Origin: Sinonovacula constricta
Lineage: Eukaryota > Mollusca > Bivalvia > Cardiida > Solecurtidae
Reading direction: 5' to 3'
Length of the DNA: 64,000 nt
Assembly (NCBI GenBank): GCA_007844125.1
Contig: CM017562.1
Location: 62,089,510-62,153,509, forward strand
Shown: positions 1 through 9,768 of the stretch, in pieces
Layout of the letters: the number at the start of each line of letters is the position of its first letter
How positions within the stretch are numbered: the first letter of the stretch is position 1
Notes under the pieces: generated by a model
Database searches by the model: none
Seen by the model: the letters and a program-made list of their open reading frames with translations, nothing else
What the model was told of the DNA's origin: nothing
Program-made: the position numbers and the translations under genes

Positions 1-235
1 GACTCGGAATCAGATGGTTCCGAATTCAAAACTTAGACCCGTTATGACATGTTTAAAAAAGATCTTATTAACGATTTGGATGATCATTAAAGAAACATAC
101 CAAGAAAGCATTTATAACATCGATGAAGTGTTTTTGGTCAAGAGGTTAAGTTTATGAACTTGGGATCGGAGGGTTCTGGATTCAAGCCCTAGATCTGACA
201 TGAGATTTGTTCCTTGTCAAGACTTTTATAAGGCG
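1..235 (+). mobile_element. tRNA-like SINE head, two related copies
   Basis: Bases 135-150 (TGGTCAAGAGGTTAAG) look like an RNA polymerase III A box of the tRNA-Ser/Leu type. Bases 171-190 (GGGTTCTGGATTCAAGCCCT) look like the matching B box. Bases 5-45 hold a diverged second version of the B-box half (ATGGTTCCGAATTCAAAA, then TTAGACCC), so a neighbouring copy starts before the window. No acceptor stem closes the fold, so a tRNA-derived SINE or tRNA pseudogene is more likely than a functional tRNA. The 3' end is not defined. Confidence 0.45.
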
Positions 236-1450
236 AACATTTTGCCAAAAACATAATATGTTCGGACTAAGTATTACGTCTTTACAGCCAGATTTATTAG
301 AAAGTAATGACCATCTTAGATAATAAGATTAAATATTTTTGCAGTATTTCAATCCTATATTGAATGACAAACTACCTTTCACTTGACAGCATCTTTTGTT
401 AAGTTAAATTCTTAATGTCAGCTCAGTGTGCAATTATAAACAACAGTAGCGCATACTTATGTAATGAAATTGCTTTGTTACAGAATTAGTTCCATTGCGA
501 TTAACGACATACTAGATCGTTCTTAGGTATACATAATACTATGTTTCAGAAAAATACTATCTGAACAATAATTATTTGTGTAATGTGAGGCTCCTGCACA
601 TGTGCAGTTTCTGCTTATACACTTTAGTTTCATTGTTAATTGTAATAATTTTTTGCAACTTTTTTCTACATATGTAACCTCTTGAACAACCTAGAAAATG
701 GTTTCGCTTTTATTTTGTTTTAAACTATTATATGGTCTCAGGCCTAGACGTTATACATACTTTTCCTATACTGAAATTCACTGAAATTCAAAACCTTCAA
801 ATAGATCTATAAACTTTTCAAATATTTCTTTGTTAATTGCTCTCATATTGCTTTAACCTGTTTACCTGTTCCAGTTATTGCGTCATTTTGATGTTTCGCA
901 CCAACGACTTTTCGTGTTGTCTTCTTTGCAGTACAGCCAGACCTTGTCCATGGTAGTTATCTAACCTCTCTGTTATCATACTTCAACGCAAGGTCAGCCC
1001 GAATGAACGTATGAGCAAGTCGCATTTGTAGAAACTCCAGATAACACAGATATCGTACTACTCCCATAATACCTCCGAGGGCATAACAATCTTTCATTGA
1101 CTCTTATAATGTATATCTACATCTTAGAAACCTGATGATTTTTGCAATAAAAAATATAATTCTTATAAATACGCATTAAAGTGCTTTACAAATAATATAT
1201 TATATAAACATAATCGTAAACTTACCAAAGAAATGGAAAAATGCATAACAATTTAAAACTGATATGCGACTGAAAGGTAAAATACACAAAATACACTCGT
1301 ATTCTTCTCTAAGATATTAAATTAATAAAATGGTAATAAAAAGCTTCAATAAAATAAATGTTGGTTACAGTACGACACGAATGTTTTCTTAAAAGGAAGA
1401 GACTTAACATAGATTGCGTGCAATTTATTTGTCATATATTTGTTTTAAAA
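236..1450. other. AT-rich stretch with nothing recognised
   Basis: No open frame, tandem repeat or retroelement motif can be supported here. The only local pattern is a 10-bp direct repeat (CTGAAATTCA) at 771-790. Confidence 0.6.
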
Positions 1451-1454
1451 ATTG

Positions 1455-1722
1455 TTGTTAGATTTTAACTTTTAAAATCTAAAAGGATGCTGCAATCTGT
1501 GATTTATGATGGGAGTGCATTCCACATCTTTGTGGTGATGGTTACAAAACAGCGGTCACCATATGTTACTATGCGGCTTTTTTGGTACGACTAATGATGA
1601 GTTTTTTTTTTTGTAACGTAAATTTTATGCGTGGAATGAACACTTGCGACACAATATGATTTGAAGGTTAGTATAAGTATTTTGTATCCTATCCTTTTTG
1701 TGTACATGTATTCATTCAGTTC
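1455..1722 (-). mobile_element. LINE 3' end relic (RT C-terminal region)
   Basis: Minus-strand translation gives a pattern typical of the C-terminus of CR1/Jockey-like non-LTR retrotransposon ORF2. A segment reading KRIGYKILILTFK comes first. After a decayed stretch follows TYGDRCFVTITTKMWNALPS, matching the family pattern of YGDRSF followed by WNSLP. Stop codons interrupt it. Only the last 80 or so residues are represented, as expected of a 5'-truncated LINE insertion. The family name is inferred from these motifs alone. Confidence 0.6.
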
Positions 1723-2860
1723 CCTCAGCAAGGATAATACGTGACTATTAGGGGCTGTACTGGCTATTATGCGGGATGCATTTTATAAATTGCAACTTGA
1801 TGATAATTGATTTTGGTGTATCAGACAGCAGTAAATTAAGGTTGTCCAGTCTAGATGTTAATTAATCAATCAATTGCCACATGGTGGCATGCATCATTTC
1901 ATCAGCTGCTAGTAAGAAGATCCCCATACGAAAGTGACATGTTGTTCTATATTTATCTTGAAATCTAAATCAGCATAAAGACGCTGGTCACCGGACGTTC
2001 ACATCTCTGACACGCTTAAGAACAAACAATATTTGGACCAGTTCTGTGTTTGCCTCCAGTAGAACTGAACATAAACATTGGGCCCTTTAATTAAAAAAAA
2101 ATGTTTAATATTGTTTCTTACTAACAGCAACATATTAAGCAATTATCTTACTTGAACCCATCGGGTGTTTAATGCTTTACAAAAAGAAAATATAGATGCC
2201 CACATGTAATTTATGTTATTTGGCATTGAAACTCATTGCACTTTTCTCAACTATGACGGATCTTCAAGGCTGCTGAATGTAAAGAGCTCTTTTTGGAAAT
2301 ATTTTCGGATAAGAGTAGTAAGGGCAGCTATTTAGTGTTCGAATAACTGTTGTTTAATAACATTCATGATTGTAACAAATGTGGTCTATGCAGTATTGTC
2401 TACCACTAGTGGAAATTATATATAACCATTTGTTAAAGTGATTGACAAAAATAGGATACGATACACCCTCAGCTTATTTCATTATCTGTTCACTTATGCA
2501 GTATATACCTTTACAAAAATGTCCATTCGTTTTAATTCTACATTTTTAGATTCATAATATCTTCATACGGACACAGACAGTCAGGCATTCTCGTTACATA
2601 AAAATACATTCTATACTGCCATTGTTAAAGTACGTTTATTTTAAGGTATTGTAATTGGCACTGTTTAAAGATTGAAGTTCATAAGATGAAAAGATGTCAG
2701 TTTATTTGTACCCTACAATTAGATCTGCCAATACATGTGTACTTTACTTGGTTTTTATTCAAGGGTTAAAATTTAATAAATTTAAGAGTGCAATGGCAAC
2801 AAAATATGAGCTAATTCTACATATATGAAGTTTTTTTTTTTGCCAGCATTTTGTCTGATA
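1723..2860. other. AT-rich stretch with nothing recognised
   Basis: No coding potential or repeat structure could be supported by eye. Confidence 0.55.
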
Positions 2861-2864
2861 ACAA

Positions 2865-2960
2865 ATATCCACAAAACGCCAGCGCTTTGACATTTTTATT
2901 CAAATAGAATTGCTTTATTTTCATTGCTTGCATTTTAAGAAACCCCTCAGGAATCGCGGC
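2865..2960 (-). mobile_element. Family A short element, internal fragment
   Basis: Reading on the minus strand, this matches the middle of family A, the part just after the conserved core (complement of TTTGAGAAACCCCTCAGGAA, then the TGACATTTTTATTCAAAT stretch). It adjoins the 3' end of the longer A copy next to it in the same orientation, so it is either a second partial copy or a rearranged piece of the same one. Confidence 0.55.
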
Positions 2961-2961
2961 C

Positions 2962-3510
2962 AGCGATAGTGGACAATAGACTTCGGTTCTTCAATTCCAC
3001 CTTCACATGAACATGATGCTACAACCATTTACACTTTTCTGGTTATCTTTTTTTCTTGAGTCAAGAAATTAATTTCACTTAAAATCACCAATTGTAGATG
3101 TGGTGTAGATCTTCTAACAGAAATAATACTTTTTTTCTCTTCTAAATTCCATGTGGACATTTTTAAAATGACGTCACTACTTTCGTCATAACATATCGAG
3201 AAAACGTCATCGCTTGGACATTTTTTATTAAACTAGATCGGTCTCCTTTTTATTGCGTGCATTTGAGAAACCCATCAGGAAGTGCGAGGTTAGATCTTTG
3301 TAAAACCGATTTAAGCACCCCAGTTGGTCTTTTTAGCCGACTGACCGTTACAAGGCGGAATCTGTCGGGTTTGCTCTTTTTGTGAAATTATTCATCACAG
3401 ATTTGTTTTTACCTTTACAATTGGCTTGCATGTAAATACCTTTGTCCTGTGCCTTTTCAGGGTCTGGTTTATATTGCACTGCTCATAATATTTTGTCATA
3501 TATTCTTATT
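2962..3510 (-). mobile_element. Family A short element, near complete
   Basis: The minus strand carries the family A hallmarks in order. The start motif AATAAGAATATATGACAAA lies at 3492-3510. The AAAAGGCACAGGACAAAGGT block and the TGTGATGA block follow. The core (ACGGTCAGTCGGC, here with a mutated first half) is near 3330-3365. The post-core stretch CTCGCACTTCCTGATGGGTT, a TGACGTCA palindrome near 3168-3175 and the tail block GTTGTAGCATCATGTTCATG complete it. There is no terminal inverted repeat and no protein of its own, so it is presumably non-autonomous. Confidence 0.7.
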
Positions 3511-3717
3511 GTTTATACGATGGATAAAGTTAACATGAAATCACGTTAAAAGCAGTATAAAAGGGAATTTGCAATTAATGGTGCACAGTTGGTTCCCATA
3601 GGAATACAGGGTGATACATTACTTGTCTAAATAAAGTGTCACCGCATTTTATGTAAATATTGTCTAATAGGAAACATAGAAATTCACAAACACATGTTCA
3701 AGTTCACAAAGTAAACT
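3511..3717. other. Short spacer, nothing recognised
   Basis: Unassigned AT-rich sequence between the A element and the reverse transcriptase relic. Confidence 0.5.
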
Positions 3718-4110
3718 TTTCTAAGAAAGGTTGGTAAAAATGCAATACTTTCATGACATGCAATGTATAAACGTTGCTCTCGAGCAAATGTTTTCCCAAT
3801 AAGAGCAATCAATTTGGCCTTAATTAAATCACGAGGTAAAGAAGTGTACAGCGTAGAGAAATCGTAAGTATTAACTGCAGAGCAATGAAAGTTTAAAGTA
3901 CGAATTTGGTCTAAGACTTCTGAAGAATTTTTATTAGACCAAAAATGTTAATTCCTGAATTTTCATACACGTTTTCACAATATTTAACAACGCGATAACG
4001 AATGGTTGTAAAGCAAAAAGTTTGTATACTTGGCATCTCGCAGTGCCTTATACCACTGGTCAGAAAATATGGACATTTGGATCTCAATCCAAGGGGCATT
4101 GCCTACAGAA
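3718..4110 (-). mobile_element. Penelope-like element reverse transcriptase relic
   Basis: Minus-strand translation across two frames gives YCENVYENSGINIF, then SSEVLDQIRTLNFHCS, then TYDFSTLYTSLPRDLIKAKL and IGKTFAREQRLYIAC. The family pattern, from memory, is a segment like KYCENVYERSGINFFWSIKNS, then DFSTLYT(S/T)LPH with the first catalytic aspartate, then LIK.KL. This suggests a reverse transcriptase of the Penelope-like type. A frameshift falls around 3935-3950 and W of FWSIKNS is lost, so it is a dead fragment. The second catalytic motif and the GIY-YIG nuclease were not found. A related GIY-YIG-less RT family is the main alternative. Confidence 0.6.
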
Positions 4111-4322
4111 CAAGGGGAAAAATAAGTTGATGTTTGTTCTACAAACTGAGCTGCAGTTATATCCCCTCACTACTTTCTTTCTACCAATGACAACTTATGT
4201 CATTATTTAAATAAGGTACTGCATATGCTGTCTAATTCTGTTCACATAGTAAGTGTTTCCATAATTGTGATTAAATAAAAAAACATGAAGAAAATGATGA
4301 GAAAGAACCAATGCATACGTTA

Positions 4323-4345
4323 TTATATATATATATATATATATA
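4323..4345. repeat. (AT)n microsatellite
   Basis: About eleven perfect AT dinucleotides in AT-rich flanks. Confidence 0.9.
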
Positions 4346-4621
4346 GTAAGAATAAGTGGAAGTTCACAATAGTATGCATTAATGATAATTCTTTGTAGAA
4401 TTTTCATCAAATATGGCTCAAATGGACACCTTATTTAAGTACATTGTTAAATGAAAAATACTTATTATGGCTTCTCAGATATTATCATTCACAACCTAGC
4501 TAGCTAGCAATAACATTAGATTTATTTATTGATACCTTGGAAAAAAGCACATAAATGGACATAAAGGTAACACACCTTTTTCACACCTTTTGGAGTTGGA
4601 ATAAAAGTTTGATTTTGTTGC

Positions 4622-5605
4622 ATTGTATATGTTCTTGCTGGGTGTATCTGACCTGGAGCCAGACAGAACATGTGACATCTATCATTATATATGTTCTTGC
4701 TGGGTGTATCTGACCTGGAGCCAGACAGAACATGTGACATCTATCATGTGACATCTATCATGTGACATCTATCATTATATATGTTCTTGCTGGGTGTATC
4801 TGACCTGGAGCCAGACAGAACATGTGACATCTATCATTATATATGTTCTTGCTGGGTGTATCTGACCTGGAGCCAGACAGAACATGTGACATCTATCATT
4901 ATATATGTTCTTGCTGGGTGTATCTGACCTGGAGCCAGACAGAACATGTGACATCTATCATTATATATGTTCTTGCTGGGTGTATCTGACCTGGAGCCAG
5001 ACAGAACATGTGACATTTATCATTATATATGTTCTTGCTGGGTGTATCTGACCTGGAGCCAAACAGAACATGTGACATCTATCATGTGACATCTATCATG
5101 TGACATCTATCATTATATATGTTCTTGCTGGGTGTATCTGACCTGGAGCCAGACAGAACATGTGACATCTATCATTATATATGTTCTTGCTGGGTGTATC
5201 TGACCTGGAGCCAGACAGAACATGTGTCATCTATCATTATATATGTTCTTGCTGGGTGTATCTGACCTGGAGCCAGACAGAACATGTGACATCTAACATG
5301 TGACATCTATCATGTGACATCTATCATTATATATGTTCTTGCTGGGTGTATCTGACCTGGAGCCAGACAGAACATGTGACATCTATCATTATATATGTTC
5401 TTGCTGGGTGTATCTGACCTGGAGCCAGACAGAACATGTGACATCTATCATTATATATGTTCTCGCTGGGTGTATCTGACCTGGAGCCAGACAGAACATG
5501 TGACATCTATCATTATATATGTTCTTGCTGGGTGTATCTGACCTGGAGCCAGACAGAACATGTGACATCTATCATGTGACATCTATCATGTGACATCTAT
5601 CATTA
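4622..5605. repeat. 62-bp minisatellite with nested 14-bp repeat
   Basis: Fourteen copies of a unit containing GTTCTTGCTGGGTGTATCTG begin at 4631, 4693, 4783, 4845, 4907, 4969, 5031, 5121, 5183, 5245, 5335, 5397, 5459 and 5521. The spacing is 62 bp, or 90 bp where the terminal 14-bp segment ATGTGACATCTATC is present three times instead of once. Each unit has a near-perfect inverted repeat (ATGTTCTTGCTGG against CCAGACAGAACAT, two mismatches). Copies are nearly identical, with isolated substitutions such as TTCTCGC at 5459. Open frames read through it are periodic artefacts. Confidence 0.95.
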
Positions 5606-6404
5606 TAAGTTTACCTGTATCAAGCTACTTTTATTACCAAGAAAATGTAATTCATTGTCTGAGTACAAAATCCTTCAGGAAAAAGTACGAACACTAGACA
5701 CTAGTTCTGTAGCGAACAGTGCGATCCTGGTGTGACAATCTACACCATTGGAAAGCCTTATTTTAATATCTGTAATAGTTCTCATAGTACCTTTTCTTGT
5801 TTTCCTGTTAATCACCTGGTGCAAGGTAAAAGATCAAGTGCTCCTTATAACAACAACCTATCTCTTATGAGGAAGTAGAAACACAGAATTGATTTTTTCA
5901 TACTTTGTTTATTACTTGTAATTAAGTAAATTAATTACATAACTGAAGCTTGATATTAAGTGGTTTACAGTACAAACAGTACAAACAAATGCTAAAATAT
6001 ATATAGCTGTTAAAATATTTTGATAGCCTTATGAAACTTATGCAATTATAACCACATCTTCATCTAGCATCATGCATATATTTATGGTCTTCCTCCACCA
6101 ATAATAAATAATAGTAATCAAAGTATCACAGCTTCAGCAAAGCAGACTTTCAGCCCAGACAGTCTTTAAGGAACTTGTCTCACAGTAGCTCAGTCCATTT
6201 TGATGAGCAACAACTGCTCCTTTGTTTTGCTGCACAGTACGATGCTGAGTGCGTGTATGCAAATCTGAAAAAGACACCTATAACCCATTACATTTCTACA
6301 TTTCTAAACAACCTAGAGACATTGCTTACTATTTTCCAACACCTATCTTAAAATGCAAAAAAAAATGGGCGTGGGAAAAAAAATAATAGGCCTTGTTGTC
6401 GACA
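5606..6404. other. Unassigned spacer with a SINE-body fragment
   Basis: Mostly featureless. Bases 6079-6103 (ATGGTCTTCCTCCACCAATA) match a block also present in the SINE-like sequence near 42,085, so a small SINE 3' fragment probably lies at about 6,060-6,115. Confidence 0.4.
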
Positions 6405-7740
6405 CTCTGCCGGCACTCTGAGGCAAGAAATATGAAGCAAGCCCTCTAAGGCTGGCACCTTGAAGCAGGCACGCTAAGGCTGGCGCCTTAAAGCAGGCAC
6501 TTGAGTGCTGGCACCTCGAAGCAGGCACTTGAGTGCTGGCACCTCGAAGCAGGCACTCCGATGCTGGCAATATGACGCAAGCCCGCTGAGGCTGGCAAAA
6601 TAAAGAAAGCCCTCTGAGGCTGGCACCTTGCAGTAAGCGCTCTTAGCCTGGCACCTTGAAGCTGGCACTCTGAGGTTGGCACCTTGAAGCAGGCACTTTG
6701 AGGCTGGCATCTTGAATCAGGCACTTTGAAGCTGGCACATTGAAGCAAGCCCACTGAGGCTGGCACATTGAAGCAAGTCCTCTGAGGCTGGCACATTGAA
6801 GCAAGCGCTCTGAGCCTGGCACATTGAAGCTGGCACTCTGAGGTTGGCACCTTGAAGCAGGCGCTTTCAGGTTTGCACCTTGAAGCAGGCACTCTGAGGC
6901 TGGCAACTTGAAGCAGGCACTCTAAGGCTGGCAACTTGAAGCAAGCACTCTGAGCCTGGATCATTGAAGCAAGCACTCTGAGGCTGGCACCTTGAAGCAA
7001 GCACTCTAAGGCTGGCACCTTGAAGCAAGCACTCTGAGGCTGGCCCCTTGAAGCAGGCACTCTTAGGCTGGCACCTTGAAGCAGTCACTCTGAGGCTGGC
7101 ACCTTGAAGCAGGCACTCTGAGGCTGGCACCTTAAAGCAGGCACTCTAAGGCTGGCACCTTGAAGCAGGCACTCTGAGGCTGGCACATTGAAGCAGGCAC
7201 TCTGAGGCTGGCACCTTGAAGCAGGCACTCTGAGGCTGGCATCTTGAAGCAGGCACTCTGAGGCTGGCACCTTGAAGCAGGCACTCTGAAGCTGGCACTT
7301 TCAAGAAGGAATTCTGTAGATGGTACTTTGAAACAGATTTTCTAATGCTCGAACTATGGACTATTGCACTCTAAAGCTGGCACTATGAAGAAAGGATTAT
7401 GCGACTGGTACTTTAACGAAGGCACTCTGAGGGTGGCACAATGAACTCGTGCACTCTGAAGCTGACAGTACGAGGCAGACATTCTGCAGCAGGCATTTTG
7501 AAGCCGATATTATAGGCTGACACTATGAAACATGCATTCTGAGACTGGCACTTTGAAGAAGGTTTTCAGAGCCTGGCAATTTGAAGCATACATTCTGAGT
7601 CTGTCATTTTAAAATAGGCAGTGTGACACTGGCACTATTTGCGCAGGCACTTTGAGGTTAGCAATTTAAAGGAGGCATTCTGATGCTGGTTCTTTGAAGC
7701 TGGCACTCTGAGACTGGCACTTTGACACCGGCATAACAAA
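6405..7740. repeat. 28-bp minisatellite
   Basis: About thirty well-preserved copies of a 28-bp unit (CTGAGGCTGGCACCTTGAAG followed by CAGGCACT) run from about 6,455 to 7,300. Increasingly degenerate copies continue to about 7,740. The reverse complement of the unit lacks stop codons in all three frames. Since 28 is not a multiple of three, each frame cycles through a 28-residue peptide repeat made of SACFKVPAS, ECLLQGAS and LRVPASRCQPQ. The longest such minus-strand frame is 190 codons (6488-7060). The gradual decay at the edges and lack of flanking gene structure favour a satellite over a real repeat protein. Confidence 0.92.
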
Positions 7741-7799
7741 GCTGAAACTATTGCAAACATGTAAAAATATCAGTAGAAAATGATGAACTATAAAGCTTA

Positions 7800-8950
7800 G
7801 ACAAAAATGTGATGAACCAGTTAACCTTAAATTAGAAATCACTGACCAGTTAAACCAACAGTCAAAGTAACTGATAGTAGGCATTGCTGACTATTAAATC
7901 TTTGACTAGAAACTAAATATATCAGTTTAACTTCAGATGAAAATTCTGAATGTAAGAATTTACTGAAGAGTTTAACTTAAAACTGAAAACCTGACAAACT
8001 TATAATTGAAACGGATGGCTGTGAGATTTTTATGAACAATTAAATCAAGTCATTCTTAACGTAGGAAATGTTGACCAGTTAAACGTTTAGTTTACATTGG
8101 TGACTAGTTAAACTTATAGCTGACATTGCTGACCAGTTAAACTTATAGCTGACATTGCTGACCAGTTAAACTTATAGCTGACATTGCTGACCAGTTAAAC
8201 TTATAACTGGCATTGCTGACCAGTTAAACTTATAGTTGACATTGGTGACCAGTTAAACGTATAGTTGACATTGTTGACTAGTTAAACTTATAGTTGACAT
8301 TGCTGACCAGTTAAACTTATAATTGGCATTGTTGACTAGTTAAACCTATAATTGGCATTGCTGACCAGTTAAACTTATAATTGGCATTGTTGACTAGTTA
8401 AACTTATAGCTGACATTGCTGACCAGTTAAACTTATAATTGGCATTGTTGACTAGTTAAACTTATAGCTGACATTGCTGACCAGTTAAACTTATAATTGG
8501 CATTGTTGACTAGTTAAACTTATAGCTGACATTGCTGACCAGTTAAACTTATAATTGGCATTGTTGACTAGTTAAACTTATAGCTGACATTGCTGACCAG
8601 TTAAACTTATAACTGGCATTGCTGACCAGTTAAACCTATAGTTTACATTGCTGTCAAGTTCAACTTAAAGTTGACATTGCTGTCAAGTTAAACTTATAGT
8701 CAACATTGTTGATCATTCATAATCTTAGTTGACATTGTTGTCTAGTTAAACTTAAAGAGAAAGATAAGAAAAATAACAAAGGTCTTGTAAGAATTACCAA
8801 AGATGTTTAAATCTGAACTACCTCTTGAAAAAGGCAGGTAAGGTATCTGAAAAGTGACAAAAACACAGAGACGAGACATAACACACAAAAACTCTGCTGT
8901 CCACTTAAACTTATAGTTCTTAGCTCCCAAGTTAAACCTATTGTTGGCAA
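7800..8950. repeat. 29-bp minisatellite with 58-bp higher-order repeat
   Basis: The unit is AGTTAAACTTATAGCTGACA then TTGCTGACC, 29 bp. Regular copies run from about 8,070 to 8,750, with degenerate ones from about 7,800 and again at 8,905-8,950. Two variants alternate, one with TATAGCTGACATTGCTGACC and one with TATAATTGGCATTGTTGACT. They make a 58-bp dimer whose TGACTAG marker recurs at exactly 58-bp steps (8391, 8449, 8507, 8565). A family B fragment interrupts the right end. Confidence 0.93.
8757..8897 (+). mobile_element. Family B short element, 5' part
   Basis: Contains the B-type start (AGATAAGAAAAATAACAAAGGTC), the CTACCTCTTGAAAAAGGCA block and GTGACAAAAACACAGAGACG, then stops before the conserved core. 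It sits inside the 29-bp satellite, which resumes at about 8,905. The fragment therefore landed in, or was captured by, the array. Confidence 0.65.
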
Positions 8951-9304
8951 TAAACCTTCATAAATGTAAACTATATAAATTTAATTTCCGTAAAATATCT
9001 TTGTATTTCCTACATTTTTTCAATGCCACACTATTGTATTTTATTTTGAGCAATATTTTTACAATCATATTCATACCTTAAATACCTTGATTAAATAAAC
9101 ACGAGTGGAGGTCACAAACTTGCAAGTGCAACAGGGCCATCATTTCTTTTTCCTCACACTCTGATATGTATTGCTCCTTATCTGGTAAGCAAAATCTAGT
9201 GAGATAATTATATACACCGTAAACTTGATTACATTTGAAATTCTTACCTATACTTCAGCGTTATTTTATCTATTAATTGTGTAAACACTTGAACTTTCCT
9301 TTAC
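8951..9304. other. Spacer, nothing recognised
   Basis: No open frame or repeat supported. Confidence 0.5.
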
Positions 9305-9560
9305 ATAGCAGCCATAAGCAACTCTTATGGAGGTCGAGGGTTCGAGCCCGGACCGCGACATACCAAAGTCGTAAATAACGGTAGTGGTATAGCTCCCTTG
9401 CTAACGCTCAAGCAAATATAAGGGTAGTTCCACGACTGGCTGGCCCGGTGTCAGGATAATGTGACTGGGTGTGGTATCATGCTAGGTGTTTACGGCATGC
9501 TATATACAGCGAAGGCAGCACAATATCAGCTTCAAGTGAACATTAGTAACAACGAGTTAT
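9305..9560 (+). mobile_element. tRNA-derived SINE, molluscan type
   Basis: A near-canonical pol III B box (GGGTTCGAGCCC, 9338-9349) follows a weak A-box region. Downstream, 9441-9471 reads TGGCCCGGTGTCAGGATAAT then GTGACTGGGTG, a block I associate with tRNA-derived SINEs spread through bivalve and gastropod genomes. RUDI of the V-SINE superfamily is one candidate, but I cannot confirm it. The 3' boundary is unclear. An AG microsatellite begins about 50 bp further on and could mark the tail. Confidence 0.6.
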
Positions 9561-9608
9561 TAATATACTTGCTTTGTCGATGTTAAATATTGTTTGCACC
9601 TAAGACCA

Positions 9609-9612
<4 letters not shown>

Positions 9613-9684
<72 letters not shown>

Positions 9685-9700
9685 GATTCTCTGTTTTCAC

Positions 9701-9766
<66 letters not shown>

Positions 9767-9768
9767 GG
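9613..9768. repeat. Paired (AG)n microsatellites ending in poly-G
   Basis: (AG)35 at 9613-9682 and (AG)26 at 9705-9756 are separated by 22 bp of unique sequence (TTGATTCTCTGTTTTCACAC then TC). The second tract runs into a G homopolymer of about 13 bases. Open frames of R/E or S/L repeats across it are artefacts. Confidence 0.95.

Noticed and set aside
135..205. Functional tRNA gene
   Set aside because: A and B boxes are present but the acceptor stem does not close.
4631..5560. Steroid-receptor element (AGAACA...TGTTCT) in the 62-bp satellite
   Set aside because: The half-sites are separated by far more than three bases in both directions, so this is a hairpin arm, not a GRE.
6488..7060. 190-codon minus-strand ORF as a real repeat protein
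   Set aside because: It is generated by a 28-nt satellite that is open in all frames. Neighbouring frames are equally open and there is no gene context.
9319..9352. Isolated B box as a 5S rRNA or tRNA gene
   Set aside because: It is followed by the SINE body block and no tRNA cloverleaf can be drawn.
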